A stretch of 64,000 bases of DNA from Flavobacterium sp. UBA7663 (GTDB lineage: Bacteria; Bacteroidota; Bacteroidia; Flavobacteriales; Flavobacteriaceae): contig NZ_DLHR01000010.1 of NCBI RefSeq assembly GCF_002483315.1, positions 62,001-126,000 of the forward strand, written 5' to 3'. Positions 36,003 through 44,801 of the stretch are shown piece after piece. Made by a program: the position numbers and the translations under genes. A model generated the notes under the pieces. It had not been told where the DNA came from. It searched no databases and worked only from the letters and a program-made list of their open reading frames with translations. Each line of letters begins with the position of its first letter. Position 1 is the stretch's first letter.

Positions 36003-39000
36003 ATGAGTAAAAGCACTGAAACTTTTGTTGATACTGAAACGAAAACCGAAAACAAATCGGTTTCAATGGATATTGTTACCATCGAAGGAGAAAAATTTTA
36101 TAAAATAAATAATAACGATGCGATGCGTCCATTTTTTATGAGCATCGTTTCCGATTCTAATCATTGGATGTTTATTTCCAGTAATGGAGGACTTTCTGCA
36201 GGTAGAAAAAATGCTGAATTTGCATTGTTCCCATATTATACCGATGATAAAATTACCGAATCGGCTGATATTACAGGAAGTAAATCTATTTTTCAAATTT
36301 CGTTCAACAATCAAACTTTAGTTTGGGAACCATTTTCAGAGCGTTTTACCAATAAATACAATATCAGTAGAAATTTGTATAAAAATTTCTATGGAAATAA
36401 AATTATTTTCGAAGAAGTAAATCATGACTTAGGTCTTACATTTAGTTACGAATGGAATTCAAGTAATAAATTCGGATTTGTTAAAAAATCGAAACTTCAA
36501 AATAATTCGAATAACCACTACCAAATTTCAGTTTTAGACGGTTTACAAAATATTATGCCACATGGTGTAAGTAGCGATTTGCAAGCGTCAACAAGTAATT
36601 TAGTCGATGCCTACAAACGAAGCGAATTACATCAAAACAGCGGATTAGGAATTTTTGCATTAAGTGCCATAATTGTTGATAAAGCCGAACCAAGTGAAGC
36701 TTTAAAAGCCAATGTAGCTTATGCTTTAGGTTTCGAAAATCCTTCTTATTTAGTGTCTTCTCTTCAAGTAAATAATTTCCGAAGAGGAAATTCAATTCTG
36801 CAAGAAGATGATATTAAAGGCGAAAAAGGCGCTTATTTTATCAATAGCCAAATTTCTTTATCAGCAAATTCAGATAAAAACTGGATGATTGTTGCCAACG
36901 TAAATCAAAATCATGCCGATATTGTTCAAATCATTCAAACAATTTCAAATGATACTGATTTAGTAAGTCGTATCAAAGAGGATATCGAATTAGGAACAAA
37001 AAAATTAATTGAAATCAACGCTTCTTCCGATGCACTTCAAGCTACCGAAGATAATTTAAGAGATACAAGACACTTTTCAAACACGCTTTTTAATATTATG
37101 CGTGGTGGAATTTTTGATTACAATTACCAAATTGAAAAACACGATTTTTCATTATACATTAAAAAAGCAAATAAGAAGGTTTTTGACAAATTAGAACAAA
37201 AAATCAACCAATTACCAGATGCATTTTCACTTCAATCATTAAAAGAATTTGCTTTAAAACAAAATGACGCTGATTTTGAGCGTTTGTGTTTTGAATATTT
37301 ACCACTAAAATTCAGTAGAAGACACGGAGATCCAAGTCGTCCTTGGAACAAATTTTCTATCAACACAACCAATGAAATTGATGGTTCAAAAATATTAGAT
37401 TACGAAGGAAACTGGCGTGATATTTTCCAAAATTGGGAAGCACTAGCACATTCTTTTCCAGAGTTTATTGATAGTATGATTCATAAATTCTTAAACGCTT
37501 CCACTTTTGAGGGTTACAATCCGTATCGTGTTACCAAAGATGGTTTCGATTGGGAAGCGATTGAACCAGACAACCCTTGGTCATACATTGGGTATTGGGG
37601 CGATCATCAAATTATCTATTTGTTGAAGTTTTTAGAATTCTGTGAAAAATACGCTCCAGGAAAACTAAACAATTATTTTGAAACCGATTGTTTCGTTTAT
37701 GCAGCCGTTCCATATATCATCAAACCTTATGACGAAATTTTAAAAAATCCAAAAGATACAATTGAATACAGCCATTCTTGGGAAAAATTAATTAACGAAA
37801 GAAAACAGCAAATTGGTGCAGATGGTGCATTATTACATAGTAATGATAAAAGCATTTATCACGTTAATTTCATCGAAAAAATACTAGCAACGGTTTTATC
37901 TAAAATGTCCAATTTTATTCCAGAAGCCGGCATTTGGATGAACACACAACGACCAGAATGGAACGATGCCAACAACGCTTTGGTTGGTAACGGTGTTTCG
38001 ATGGTTACGTTGTATTATTTGAGAAGATTTTTGAAGTTTTTCGAACAATTATTAGAGAATTCGAACTTAGAAAACATCAAAATTTCTAATGAAATGGTCG
38101 AGTTCTATCATGAAGTTAGAGAATGTTTATTAGAAAACGAACACTTACTTTCAGGAAAAATTGATGATGTTACAAGAAAAGCCATTTTAGACCGATTAGG
38201 AAAAGCTGCTTCAGATTATCGTTACCAAATCTATAATAGTGGATTTTGGGGTAAAAAACGAACGCATTCGATGCAAGGTTTGAAAAACTTTACTAAAGTA
38301 AGTTTGAAATTTATCGAACATTCGATTGAAGCCAACAAACGTTCAGATGCTTTGTATCACGCTTACAATTTAATGACGATTCAAAACAACAACTCGATTT
38401 CAATTTCTTATTTAAGTGAAATGTTAGAAGGTCAAGTAGCTGTTTTAAGCTCTGGCTATTTGTCATCAAAAGAAAATCTAAAAGTTTTAGATGCCTTAAA
38501 AGCAAGCAAACTGTTCAGACACGATCAATACAGTTATTTGTTGTATCCAAATAAAGAATTACCAAAGTTCATCGAGAAAAACACCATTTCAAAAGAGGCA
38601 ATTACCAAATCAGAACTATTGCAAAACTTATTAGCGAATAAAAATGCACAAATTATCAACAAAGACATTTTAGGAAATTACCATTTTAATGGAAACTTTC
38701 ACAATGCCAACGATTTGAAAAAAGCGTTAGAAGAAGTAAAACAAAATGCCACTTTTAAAGCATTAGCTGAAAAAGAAGAAAATATTGTTTTAGAAATCTT
38801 TGAAGAAGTGTTTAATCATAAAGCGTTCACTGGTCGCTCAGGAACTTTTTATGGTTATGAAGGTTTAGGTTCGATTTATTGGCACATGGTTTCAAAACTG
38901 CAATTAGCGGTTCAAGAATGTTGCCTAAAAGCCATTGAAGAAAAGGAATCGCCAGAAGTTATCGGACGTTTGTTAGAACATTATTACGAAATAAACGAAG

Positions 39001-39479
39001 GAATTGGTGTTCACAAATCACCAACACTTTACGGTGCTTTCCCAACAGATGCTTATTCGCACACACCAGCTGGAAAAGGTGCTCAACAACCTGGAATGAC
39101 AGGCCAAGTGAAAGAAGATATTTTAAGTCGTTTCGGAGAACTGGGAGTATTCATCAAAAACGGAGTATTGCATTTTAATCCATGTTTGTTGCGAAAAGAT
39201 GAGTTTTTAACTAAATCAAAAACGTTTAATTATGTAAACGTTCATTTCGAACACAAAACGATTGAATTAAATGAAAATTCATTAGCGTTTACATTCTGCC
39301 AAATTCCAGTTGTGTATCAATTGTCAGATGTATCCAATATCGAAATTTTTAATGACCAAGGAAACTCAAAAACTATCAATCAATTAACATTAGATGCTAA
39401 AACAAGTCAAGACGTATTTAGTCGAAATGGAGTTATTGAGAAACTAATTGTAAATGTGGTTGCTATCAACCTAAAATAA
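36003..39479 (+). CDS. GH149 family beta-1,3-oligoglucan phosphorylase
   Basis: 1158 residues without signal peptide or membrane segment, so cytoplasmic. The length is that of GH149, larger than GH94. The N-terminal region (about 20-330, with FMSIVSDSNHWMFISSNGG) is a beta-sandwich. The central and C-terminal parts form an alpha/alpha barrel. The segment RPEWNDANNALVGNG resembles the catalytic-acid motif of GH94/GH149 phosphorylases, with D655 as the candidate. These enzymes split beta-1,3-oligoglucosides with phosphate, giving glucose 1-phosphate. Neighbouring GH16, GH17 and GH30 genes are typical company for bacterial GH149. Family call is from overall features; no alignment was possible. 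Confidence 0.82.
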   Translation: MSKSTETFVDTETKTENKSVSMDIVTIEGEKFYKINNNDAMRPFFMSIVSDSNHWMFISSNGGLSAGRKNAEFALFPYYTDDKITESADITGSKSIFQISFNNQTLVWEPFSERFTNKYNISRNLYKNFYGNKIIFEEVNHDLGLTFSYEWNSSNKFGFVKKSKLQNNSNNHYQISVLDGLQNIMPHGVSSDLQASTSNLVDAYKRSELHQNSGLGIFALSAIIVDKAEPSEALKANVAYALGFENPSYLVSSLQVNNFRRGNSILQEDDIKGEKGAYFINSQISLSANSDKNWMIVANVNQNHADIVQIIQTISNDTDLVSRIKEDIELGTKKLIEINASSDALQATEDNLRDTRHFSNTLFNIMRGGIFDYNYQIEKHDFSLYIKKANKKVFDKLEQKINQLPDAFSLQSLKEFALKQNDADFERLCFEYLPLKFSRRHGDPSRPWNKFSINTTNEIDGSKILDYEGNWRDIFQNWEALAHSFPEFIDSMIHKFLNASTFEGYNPYRVTKDGFDWEAIEPDNPWSYIGYWGDHQIIYLLKFLEFCEKYAPGKLNNYFETDCFVYAAVPYIIKPYDEILKNPKDTIEYSHSWEKLINERKQQIGADGALLHSNDKSIYHVNFIEKILATVLSKMSNFIPEAGIWMNTQRPEWNDANNALVGNGVSMVTLYYLRRFLKFFEQLLENSNLENIKISNEMVEFYHEVRECLLENEHLLSGKIDDVTRKAILDRLGKAASDYRYQIYNSGFWGKKRTHSMQGLKNFTKVSLKFIEHSIEANKRSDALYHAYNLMTIQNNNSISISYLSEMLEGQVAVLSSGYLSSKENLKVLDALKASKLFRHDQYSYLLYPNKELPKFIEKNTISKEAITKSELLQNLLANKNAQIINKDILGNYHFNGNFHNANDLKKALEEVKQNATFKALAEKEENIVLEIFEEVFNHKAFTGRSGTFYGYEGLGSIYWHMVSKLQLAVQECCLKAIEEKESPEVIGRLLEHYYEINEGIGVHKSPTLYGAFPTDAYSHTPAGKGAQQPGMTGQVKEDILSRFGELGVFIKNGVLHFNPCLLRKDEFLTKSKTFNYVNVHFEHKTIELNENSLAFTFCQIPVVYQLSDVSNIEIFNDQGNSKTINQLTLDAKTSQDVFSRNGVIEKLIVNVVAINLK

Positions 39480-39492
39480 GAAGGATTCAGAT

Positions 39493-40785
39493 ATGAAAAT
39501 TAAAACAAGCATAGCATTTTTCCAACTTTCAAAAGTTTTTCTTTTGATGGGAAGTTTTTGTTTGCTGTTTTCATGTAATTCCAAATCAGAAAGCCAAAAA
39601 ATGAATGCAAAATATACAGAAATAACGGCAAAAGAGCTATTAGGAAATCCAAATTACCAAGCCATTTGTTATGGAGGTTATCGCAAAAATACTAGAGCTA
39701 TTGAGCCAACTATTGCTGAAATTAAAGAGGATTTAAAAATTTTAGACGTTTTAAACATCAAAATAGTAAGAACATATAATGTCCATTTTAAAGAAGTTTC
39801 TAATTTATTAGAAGCTATTACCCAACTAAAAAAGGAAGATTCCAATTTCGAAATGTATGTTATGCTTGGCGCTTGGATTGATTGCAAAAACGCTTGGACA
39901 GAATTAGAACCTATTCACAACGAAGAAAGTGACAGAAACGCTATTGAAATTGCAGAAGCGGTTCGTTTAACAAATGCTTATCCAGAAATCATAAAAATTA
40001 TTGCTGTTGGTAATGAAGCAATGGTCAATTGGGCAACCAGTTATTATGTAACGCCAAATATTATTCTGAAATGGGTCAATCATTTACAAGACCTGAAAAA
40101 ACAGAATAAATTATCAAATCAAGTTTGGATTACAAGTTCAGACGATTTTGCTTCTTGGGGTGGAGGAGATACAAGTTATCACACTAAAGATTTAGAGGAT
40201 ATCATCAAAGCTGTTGATTACGTTTCAATGCATACGTATCCATATCATAACACGCATTACAATCCCGATTTTTGGCAAACTTCCAGTAATGAAAATCATT
40301 TTGATGAATTACAAAAAGTTGAAACCGCAATGGTTCGCGCGCAATTATTCGCTCAAAAACAGTTTGAAAATGTAAAAGCTTACGTGCATTCCATTAGTCC
40401 AAATAAACAGATTCATATTGGTGAAACAGGTTGGGCTTCTAGTTCTGATGGACATTATGGTATTCACGGTTCAAAAGCTTCAGACGAATATAAACAAGCT
40501 TTGTTTTATCAAAGTATGAGGGCTTGGACAAACAAAGAAAATATCACTTGTTTCTACTTCGAAGCTTTTGACGAACCTTGGAAAGACAGTCACAATAAGA
40601 ATGGTTCCGAAAATCATTTCGGAATTTTTACCGTAGATGGAAAAGCAAAATTTGCCTTATGGGATCAAGTAGATGCCAATGTATTTTCTTCTTTAAAAAG
40701 AGATGGAAACGCAATAGTTAAAACGTTTTCAGGAAATAAAACAGAACTGATGGAAACAGTTTTAGCACCACCAAGTAAAAATTAG
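39493..40785 (+). CDS. GH17 family beta-1,3-glucanase-like lipoprotein
   Basis: 430 residues. Lipobox LLFSC gives Cys28, followed by NSKSESQ without an early acidic pair, which points to the periplasmic side of the outer membrane. The TIM barrel has acid/base E175 in IAVGNEAMVNW and nucleophile E311 in IHIGETGWASSS, the two GH17 signatures. The region YEDG..., common in plant GH17, is replaced by ICYGGYRKNTRA. It would act on beta-1,3-glucan oligosaccharides after import across the outer membrane. It lies 13 bp after the GH149 gene and 4 bp before the GH30 gene. Confidence 0.88.
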   Translation: MKIKTSIAFFQLSKVFLLMGSFCLLFSCNSKSESQKMNAKYTEITAKELLGNPNYQAICYGGYRKNTRAIEPTIAEIKEDLKILDVLNIKIVRTYNVHFKEVSNLLEAITQLKKEDSNFEMYVMLGAWIDCKNAWTELEPIHNEESDRNAIEIAEAVRLTNAYPEIIKIIAVGNEAMVNWATSYYVTPNIILKWVNHLQDLKKQNKLSNQVWITSSDDFASWGGGDTSYHTKDLEDIIKAVDYVSMHTYPYHNTHYNPDFWQTSSNENHFDELQKVETAMVRAQLFAQKQFENVKAYVHSISPNKQIHIGETGWASSSDGHYGIHGSKASDEYKQALFYQSMRAWTNKENITCFYFEAFDEPWKDSHNKNGSENHFGIFTVDGKAKFALWDQVDANVFSSLKRDGNAIVKTFSGNKTELMETVLAPPSKN

Positions 40786-40789
40786 TATC

Positions 40790-42280
40790 ATGAAACAATC
40801 AAAATATATACTTTTTATACTATTACTGATAACGATGATAAATTGTAAAGGAATAAATAATGCTATCGAATTAGAAGTATATGAAACTTCTGAAAGTGGA
40901 AATGCATTGAAAAAGATAGACCAATTTTCTTCTACCGAAAATAAGGTTCTAATTAACATTAATCCTGAGAAAAAATTTCAAACGATAACAGGTTTTGGTG
41001 GTTCTTTTACAGAAGCTTCAGCTCATTTACTGACTAAAATTAGTAAAGCAAATCGTGAAAAAATTCTGAATGCGTACTTCAGTGAGAATGGTGCTAATTA
41101 TTCACTAACTCGAACAACTATAGCTTCTTGCGATTTTTCACTTAAGAATTATACCTATGCGAAAGTTGAAAATGATTTAGCTTTAGAACATTTTACTATT
41201 GAAGACGACAAAGACGATATTATTCCTATGATTTTAGAAGCGAAAGCGATTTCAAAAGAAGGATTTAACATCATTGCTTCGCCTTGGTCTTGTCCACCTT
41301 GGATGAAAGACAATAAAAGTTATATAGGCGGAAAATTATTACCTGAATTTAACGACACTTTTGCCTTGTATTTTTCAAAATATTTAGAAGCTTACAAAAA
41401 TGAAGGAATTGATATTTGGGGTCTTACAGTAATAAATGAACCTCATGGCAATGGAAACAACTGGGAAAGCACACTTTTTTCACCAGAAGAAATGACCTTA
41501 TTTGTTCAAAATCATCTGGGACCAAAATTAGAAAGAGATGGTTGGCAAGACATTAAAATTTTAGGTTACGACCAAAATAGAGCAGGTTTGCAAGAATGGG
41601 TTGATGCCATGTACAAAGATGAGAAGACATCAAAATATTTTGCAGGAACTGCTATTCATTGGTACGAAAGCACATATGAAGTTTTTCCAGAAGCCTTACA
41701 ATATGCTCACAATAAAGCACCCAATAAATATTTAATCCAAACCGAAGCTTGTATAGATTCTGAAGTTCCACACTGGCAAGACGATGCTTGGTATTGGAAA
41801 AAAGAAGCTACTGATTGGGGTTGGGATTGGGCTAGTGAGAAAGACAAATATTTGCATCCAAAATATGCTCCTGTTAATCGTTATGCAGAAGATATTATCG
41901 GTTGTTTGAATAACCAAGTCGACGGTTGGGTCGATTGGAATATGGTTTTAGATAGACAAGGGGGGCCAAATTGGTTCAAAAACTGGTGTGTAGCACCTGT
42001 AATTGTAGACGTTGAAAATGACGAAGTATACTTTACACCATTGTATTATGTAATGGCACATTTTAGCAAATTCATGCGACCAGGAGCAATTAAAATTGGA
42101 TGCGAAGTAAATAATAAAGACCTTAAAGTAACCGCAGTTCAAAATCCAGATAAGTCAATTGCTCTAGTGATATTTAATCCAACTGCAGCAAAACATACAG
42201 TCGAAATTCAAATTAATAATCAAAATACAGTCATTTCTATTGATGCAAAAGCATTGCAAACAGTGATGATTAAATCTTAA
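40790..42280 (+). CDS. GH30 family beta-glucanase (probable beta-1,6 activity), lipoprotein
   Basis: 496 residues. Lipobox ITMINC gives Cys19, followed by KGINNA without an acidic tag, so probably periplasmic. GH30 features: GFGGSFTEASAHLL, the segment SPWSCPPWMKDN, acid/base E217 in LTVINEPHG, nucleophile E319 in YLIQTEACID, and a C-terminal beta-sandwich ending in a VEIQINNQ-type strand. GH30 subfamilies include glucosylceramidases and beta-1,6-glucanases. In a laminarin locus the role would be removing beta-1,6-linked glucose branches. The subfamily cannot be set by eye. Confidence 0.9.
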   Translation: MKQSKYILFILLLITMINCKGINNAIELEVYETSESGNALKKIDQFSSTENKVLININPEKKFQTITGFGGSFTEASAHLLTKISKANREKILNAYFSENGANYSLTRTTIASCDFSLKNYTYAKVENDLALEHFTIEDDKDDIIPMILEAKAISKEGFNIIASPWSCPPWMKDNKSYIGGKLLPEFNDTFALYFSKYLEAYKNEGIDIWGLTVINEPHGNGNNWESTLFSPEEMTLFVQNHLGPKLERDGWQDIKILGYDQNRAGLQEWVDAMYKDEKTSKYFAGTAIHWYESTYEVFPEALQYAHNKAPNKYLIQTEACIDSEVPHWQDDAWYWKKEATDWGWDWASEKDKYLHPKYAPVNRYAEDIIGCLNNQVDGWVDWNMVLDRQGGPNWFKNWCVAPVIVDVENDEVYFTPLYYVMAHFSKFMRPGAIKIGCEVNNKDLKVTAVQNPDKSIALVIFNPTAAKHTVEIQINNQNTVISIDAKALQTVMIKS

Positions 42281-42292
42281 AATAAATTCATT

Positions 42293-43804
42293 ATGGCTTT
42301 TAATTCTGAAAGTTCAAGAGAAAGAGTTCCATTAGTGCAAAAAGCGGCTTTTGGCGCAGGACATTTGGTTAATAATTTATTACCTGGTGCACTTGGTGTA
42401 TTTTCATTTTTCTTAATTACAGCATTTGGTATAGAACCCGCAATTGCTGGATTATTGTCAGCAATTCCACGTTTTTTTGATGCGCTTTCAGATCCAATTA
42501 TGGGTTTTGTTTCAGATAATACTACTTCTAAATGGGGAAGAAGAAGACCTTATATATTTTCGGGTGCTATTTTAGCTTCTATTTTGTTTGTAGTGCAATG
42601 GCAAATGTGGGAAGACAATGGTGCAACTTACAATTTTTGGTATTTTCTATTGTTCTCCATTTTATTCATTTTTGCCAATACTGTTTTTTCAACACCATTA
42701 ATTGGAATGGGTTATGAAATGACTACTGATACAAAAGAACGAACTAGATTAATGGGCATTGCAAATAGTGTTGGGCAAATATCTTGGATGATTGTGCCTT
42801 TGTTTTGGGTGTTAATTGCTAATAAAGATTTATTTGATAATCAGGCAGATGGAGTTAGAACTTTGTCAATTTTTGTTGGGTTTGCTTGTCTGTTTTTTGG
42901 AATTATGCCTGCTATATTTTGTAAAGAAATGGATGTTTCTGACGCAGATAGTAAAGCCAATTTAACATTTAAAGATTTAACAAAAAACATGAAAATTTTG
43001 TGGGATACTATGAAAAACATGACTAAAAATAATCCTTTCATGCGTTTGTGTGGGGCTACTTTTTTAGTATTTAACGGCTTTCAAATGGTGGCTTCGTTTA
43101 GCTACTTCATTATTGTTTTTTATATGTATAATGGCAGTTATGAAATGGCAGGTACTGTTCCAGCAATATTTTCTATTTTAGGAGCATTCTTAACTGCCGT
43201 TTTAATTATTCCAATAGTTTCATGGTTAGCTAATAAATATGGTAAACGAAACGCCTTTATCATTTCAACAATATTATCAATTTTTGGTTATGCTTTAAAA
43301 TGGTGGGGTTTTGTGGTCGTTGATGAAAATACTGCTGTACTTTTTAATGATGTTGTTTTACAAATTGGCGTCGTAAAATTTTCTATTGAAATGCCATTAA
43401 TTTTATTGTTACCCATTCCATTTATGGCATTTGGTTTAGGTGGATTGTTCACCTTAATGATGAGTATGACTGCCGATGTGTGTGATTTAGATGAGCTTAG
43501 AAATGGATTACCTAGAAGAGAAGGTACTTTTGGAGCAATCTATTGGTGGATGGTTAAAATTGGTCAATCAATTGCATTGGCCTTAGGAGGTTTAGTTTTG
43601 TCGATGGTAGGTTTTGATGCAGGTAACACAACACAATCTTTTGAAACAATGAATCAATTGCGAATTGCTGATATTATTATTCCTTGTTTAACGGCAGCTT
43701 TGGCTGTTTGGGTGATGTGGAATTATGATCTTAATGAAGATAAAGTTGCTGAAGTTAAAAGAGAATTAGAGAAAAAACGATTAGAGAAAAAGATAGTAAA
43801 TTAA
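42293..43804 (+). CDS. GPH/MFS family sugar:cation symporter
   Basis: 503 residues with about 12 membrane helices. The cytoplasmic loop GFVSDNTTSKWGRRRPYIF is a glycoside-pentoside-hexuronide (GPH)/SLC45-like signature, and a second loop NKYGKRNAF separates the halves. It is placed among glucan enzymes, 12 bp after the GH30 gene. It would carry beta-1,3-gluco-oligosaccharides or glucose from periplasm to cytoplasm, feeding the GH149 phosphorylase and the cytoplasmic GH17. No other inner-membrane sugar transporter is present in the locus. Confidence 0.88.
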   Translation: MAFNSESSRERVPLVQKAAFGAGHLVNNLLPGALGVFSFFLITAFGIEPAIAGLLSAIPRFFDALSDPIMGFVSDNTTSKWGRRRPYIFSGAILASILFVVQWQMWEDNGATYNFWYFLLFSILFIFANTVFSTPLIGMGYEMTTDTKERTRLMGIANSVGQISWMIVPLFWVLIANKDLFDNQADGVRTLSIFVGFACLFFGIMPAIFCKEMDVSDADSKANLTFKDLTKNMKILWDTMKNMTKNNPFMRLCGATFLVFNGFQMVASFSYFIIVFYMYNGSYEMAGTVPAIFSILGAFLTAVLIIPIVSWLANKYGKRNAFIISTILSIFGYALKWWGFVVVDENTAVLFNDVVLQIGVVKFSIEMPLILLLPIPFMAFGLGGLFTLMMSMTADVCDLDELRNGLPRREGTFGAIYWWMVKIGQSIALALGGLVLSMVGFDAGNTTQSFETMNQLRIADIIIPCLTAALAVWVMWNYDLNEDKVAEVKRELEKKRLEKKIVN

Positions 43805-43848
43805 GTCAATTAAAAACAACACAGCATTTACTAATAATAAATACAATT

Positions 43849-44769
43849 ATGTCATTCAGAACCGATTATATTCAGTATTCTAAAAAATTTGATTCTGCAA
43901 CTGCTGATTTCAAAAACGGATTGGATTTTTCAACAAAATATCCAGAAGATATTACACTTTTATATTCACAAGTTTTGCAAAGTGGCATGCACGGACTTTG
44001 CTTTAGCATGTATGAAGACGGTCAAAAACCAGGTGATACTATTTCTGAGGAACAAGTACGAAGAAGACTTGAAATCATGGCGCCTTATACAAAATGGGTT
44101 CGATCTTTCTCTTGCATTGAAGGAAACGAATTTATTCCTAAAATTGCTCGCGAGTTAGGCTTAAAAACACTCGTAGGAGCTTGGTTAGGAGACGATGCCG
44201 AAAAGAACGAAAAAGAGATTGAAGCTTTAATTCAGTTGGCAAAAGAGGGTTTTGTTGATATAGCTGCTGTAGGAAACGAAGTAATGTATCGTAAAGACTT
44301 ATCGGAAGATGAATTATTATCCTTTATTAATAAAGTAAGAAAAGAAATTCCATCAAATATTCCGGTAGGTTATGTGGATGCTTATTATGAATTTACCATT
44401 AAGCCACGAATAACAGAAGCATGTGATGTTATTTTAACTAATTGCTATCCGTATTGGGAAGGAACAAATCAAGAATATGCTTTGTCTCACATGAAAAGTA
44501 TGTTCCATCAAGCAAAAAGTGTGGCTAATGGTAAACAAGTTATCATCACCGAAACTGGTTGGCCAAGTCAAGGAGAGAGCTTCAAAGATTCACATCCTTC
44601 GGCTGAAAATGCAATGAAGTATTTTATCAATACCCAACTTTGGTCCAAAGATGAAAACATCCAAATTTTCTATTTTTCTTCATTTGATGAATCATGGAAA
44701 GTAGGTCCTGAAGGCGAAGTGGGTGCACATTGGGGAATTTGGGATAAAAACGAAAAACTAAAATTTTAA
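43849..44769 (+). CDS. Cytoplasmic GH17 family beta-1,3-glucan hydrolase
   Basis: 306 residues, no signal peptide or lipobox: the chain begins directly with MSFRTDYIQYSKKF. It is a GH17 barrel with GLCFSMYEDGQKPGD near the N-terminus, acid/base E144 in AAVGNEVMYRK and nucleophile E235 in VIITETGWPSQGES. The FYFSSFDESWK closing strand is also typical. It differs from the GH17 lipoprotein upstream in length, location and sequence, so it is not a recent duplicate. It would process imported oligosaccharides alongside GH149, as hydrolase or transglycosylase. Confidence 0.88.
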   Translation: MSFRTDYIQYSKKFDSATADFKNGLDFSTKYPEDITLLYSQVLQSGMHGLCFSMYEDGQKPGDTISEEQVRRRLEIMAPYTKWVRSFSCIEGNEFIPKIARELGLKTLVGAWLGDDAEKNEKEIEALIQLAKEGFVDIAAVGNEVMYRKDLSEDELLSFINKVRKEIPSNIPVGYVDAYYEFTIKPRITEACDVILTNCYPYWEGTNQEYALSHMKSMFHQAKSVANGKQVIITETGWPSQGESFKDSHPSAENAMKYFINTQLWSKDENIQIFYFSSFDESWKVGPEGEVGAHWGIWDKNEKLKF

Positions 44770-44801
44770 AATTTTCTTTTTGAAATAGTAAAAACAATAT
44801 A

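Noticed and set aside
36003..39479. GH94 cellobiose/cellodextrin phosphorylase
   Set aside because: At 1158 residues it is well above GH94 length, and its neighbours are all beta-1,3-glucan enzymes; GH149 fits better.
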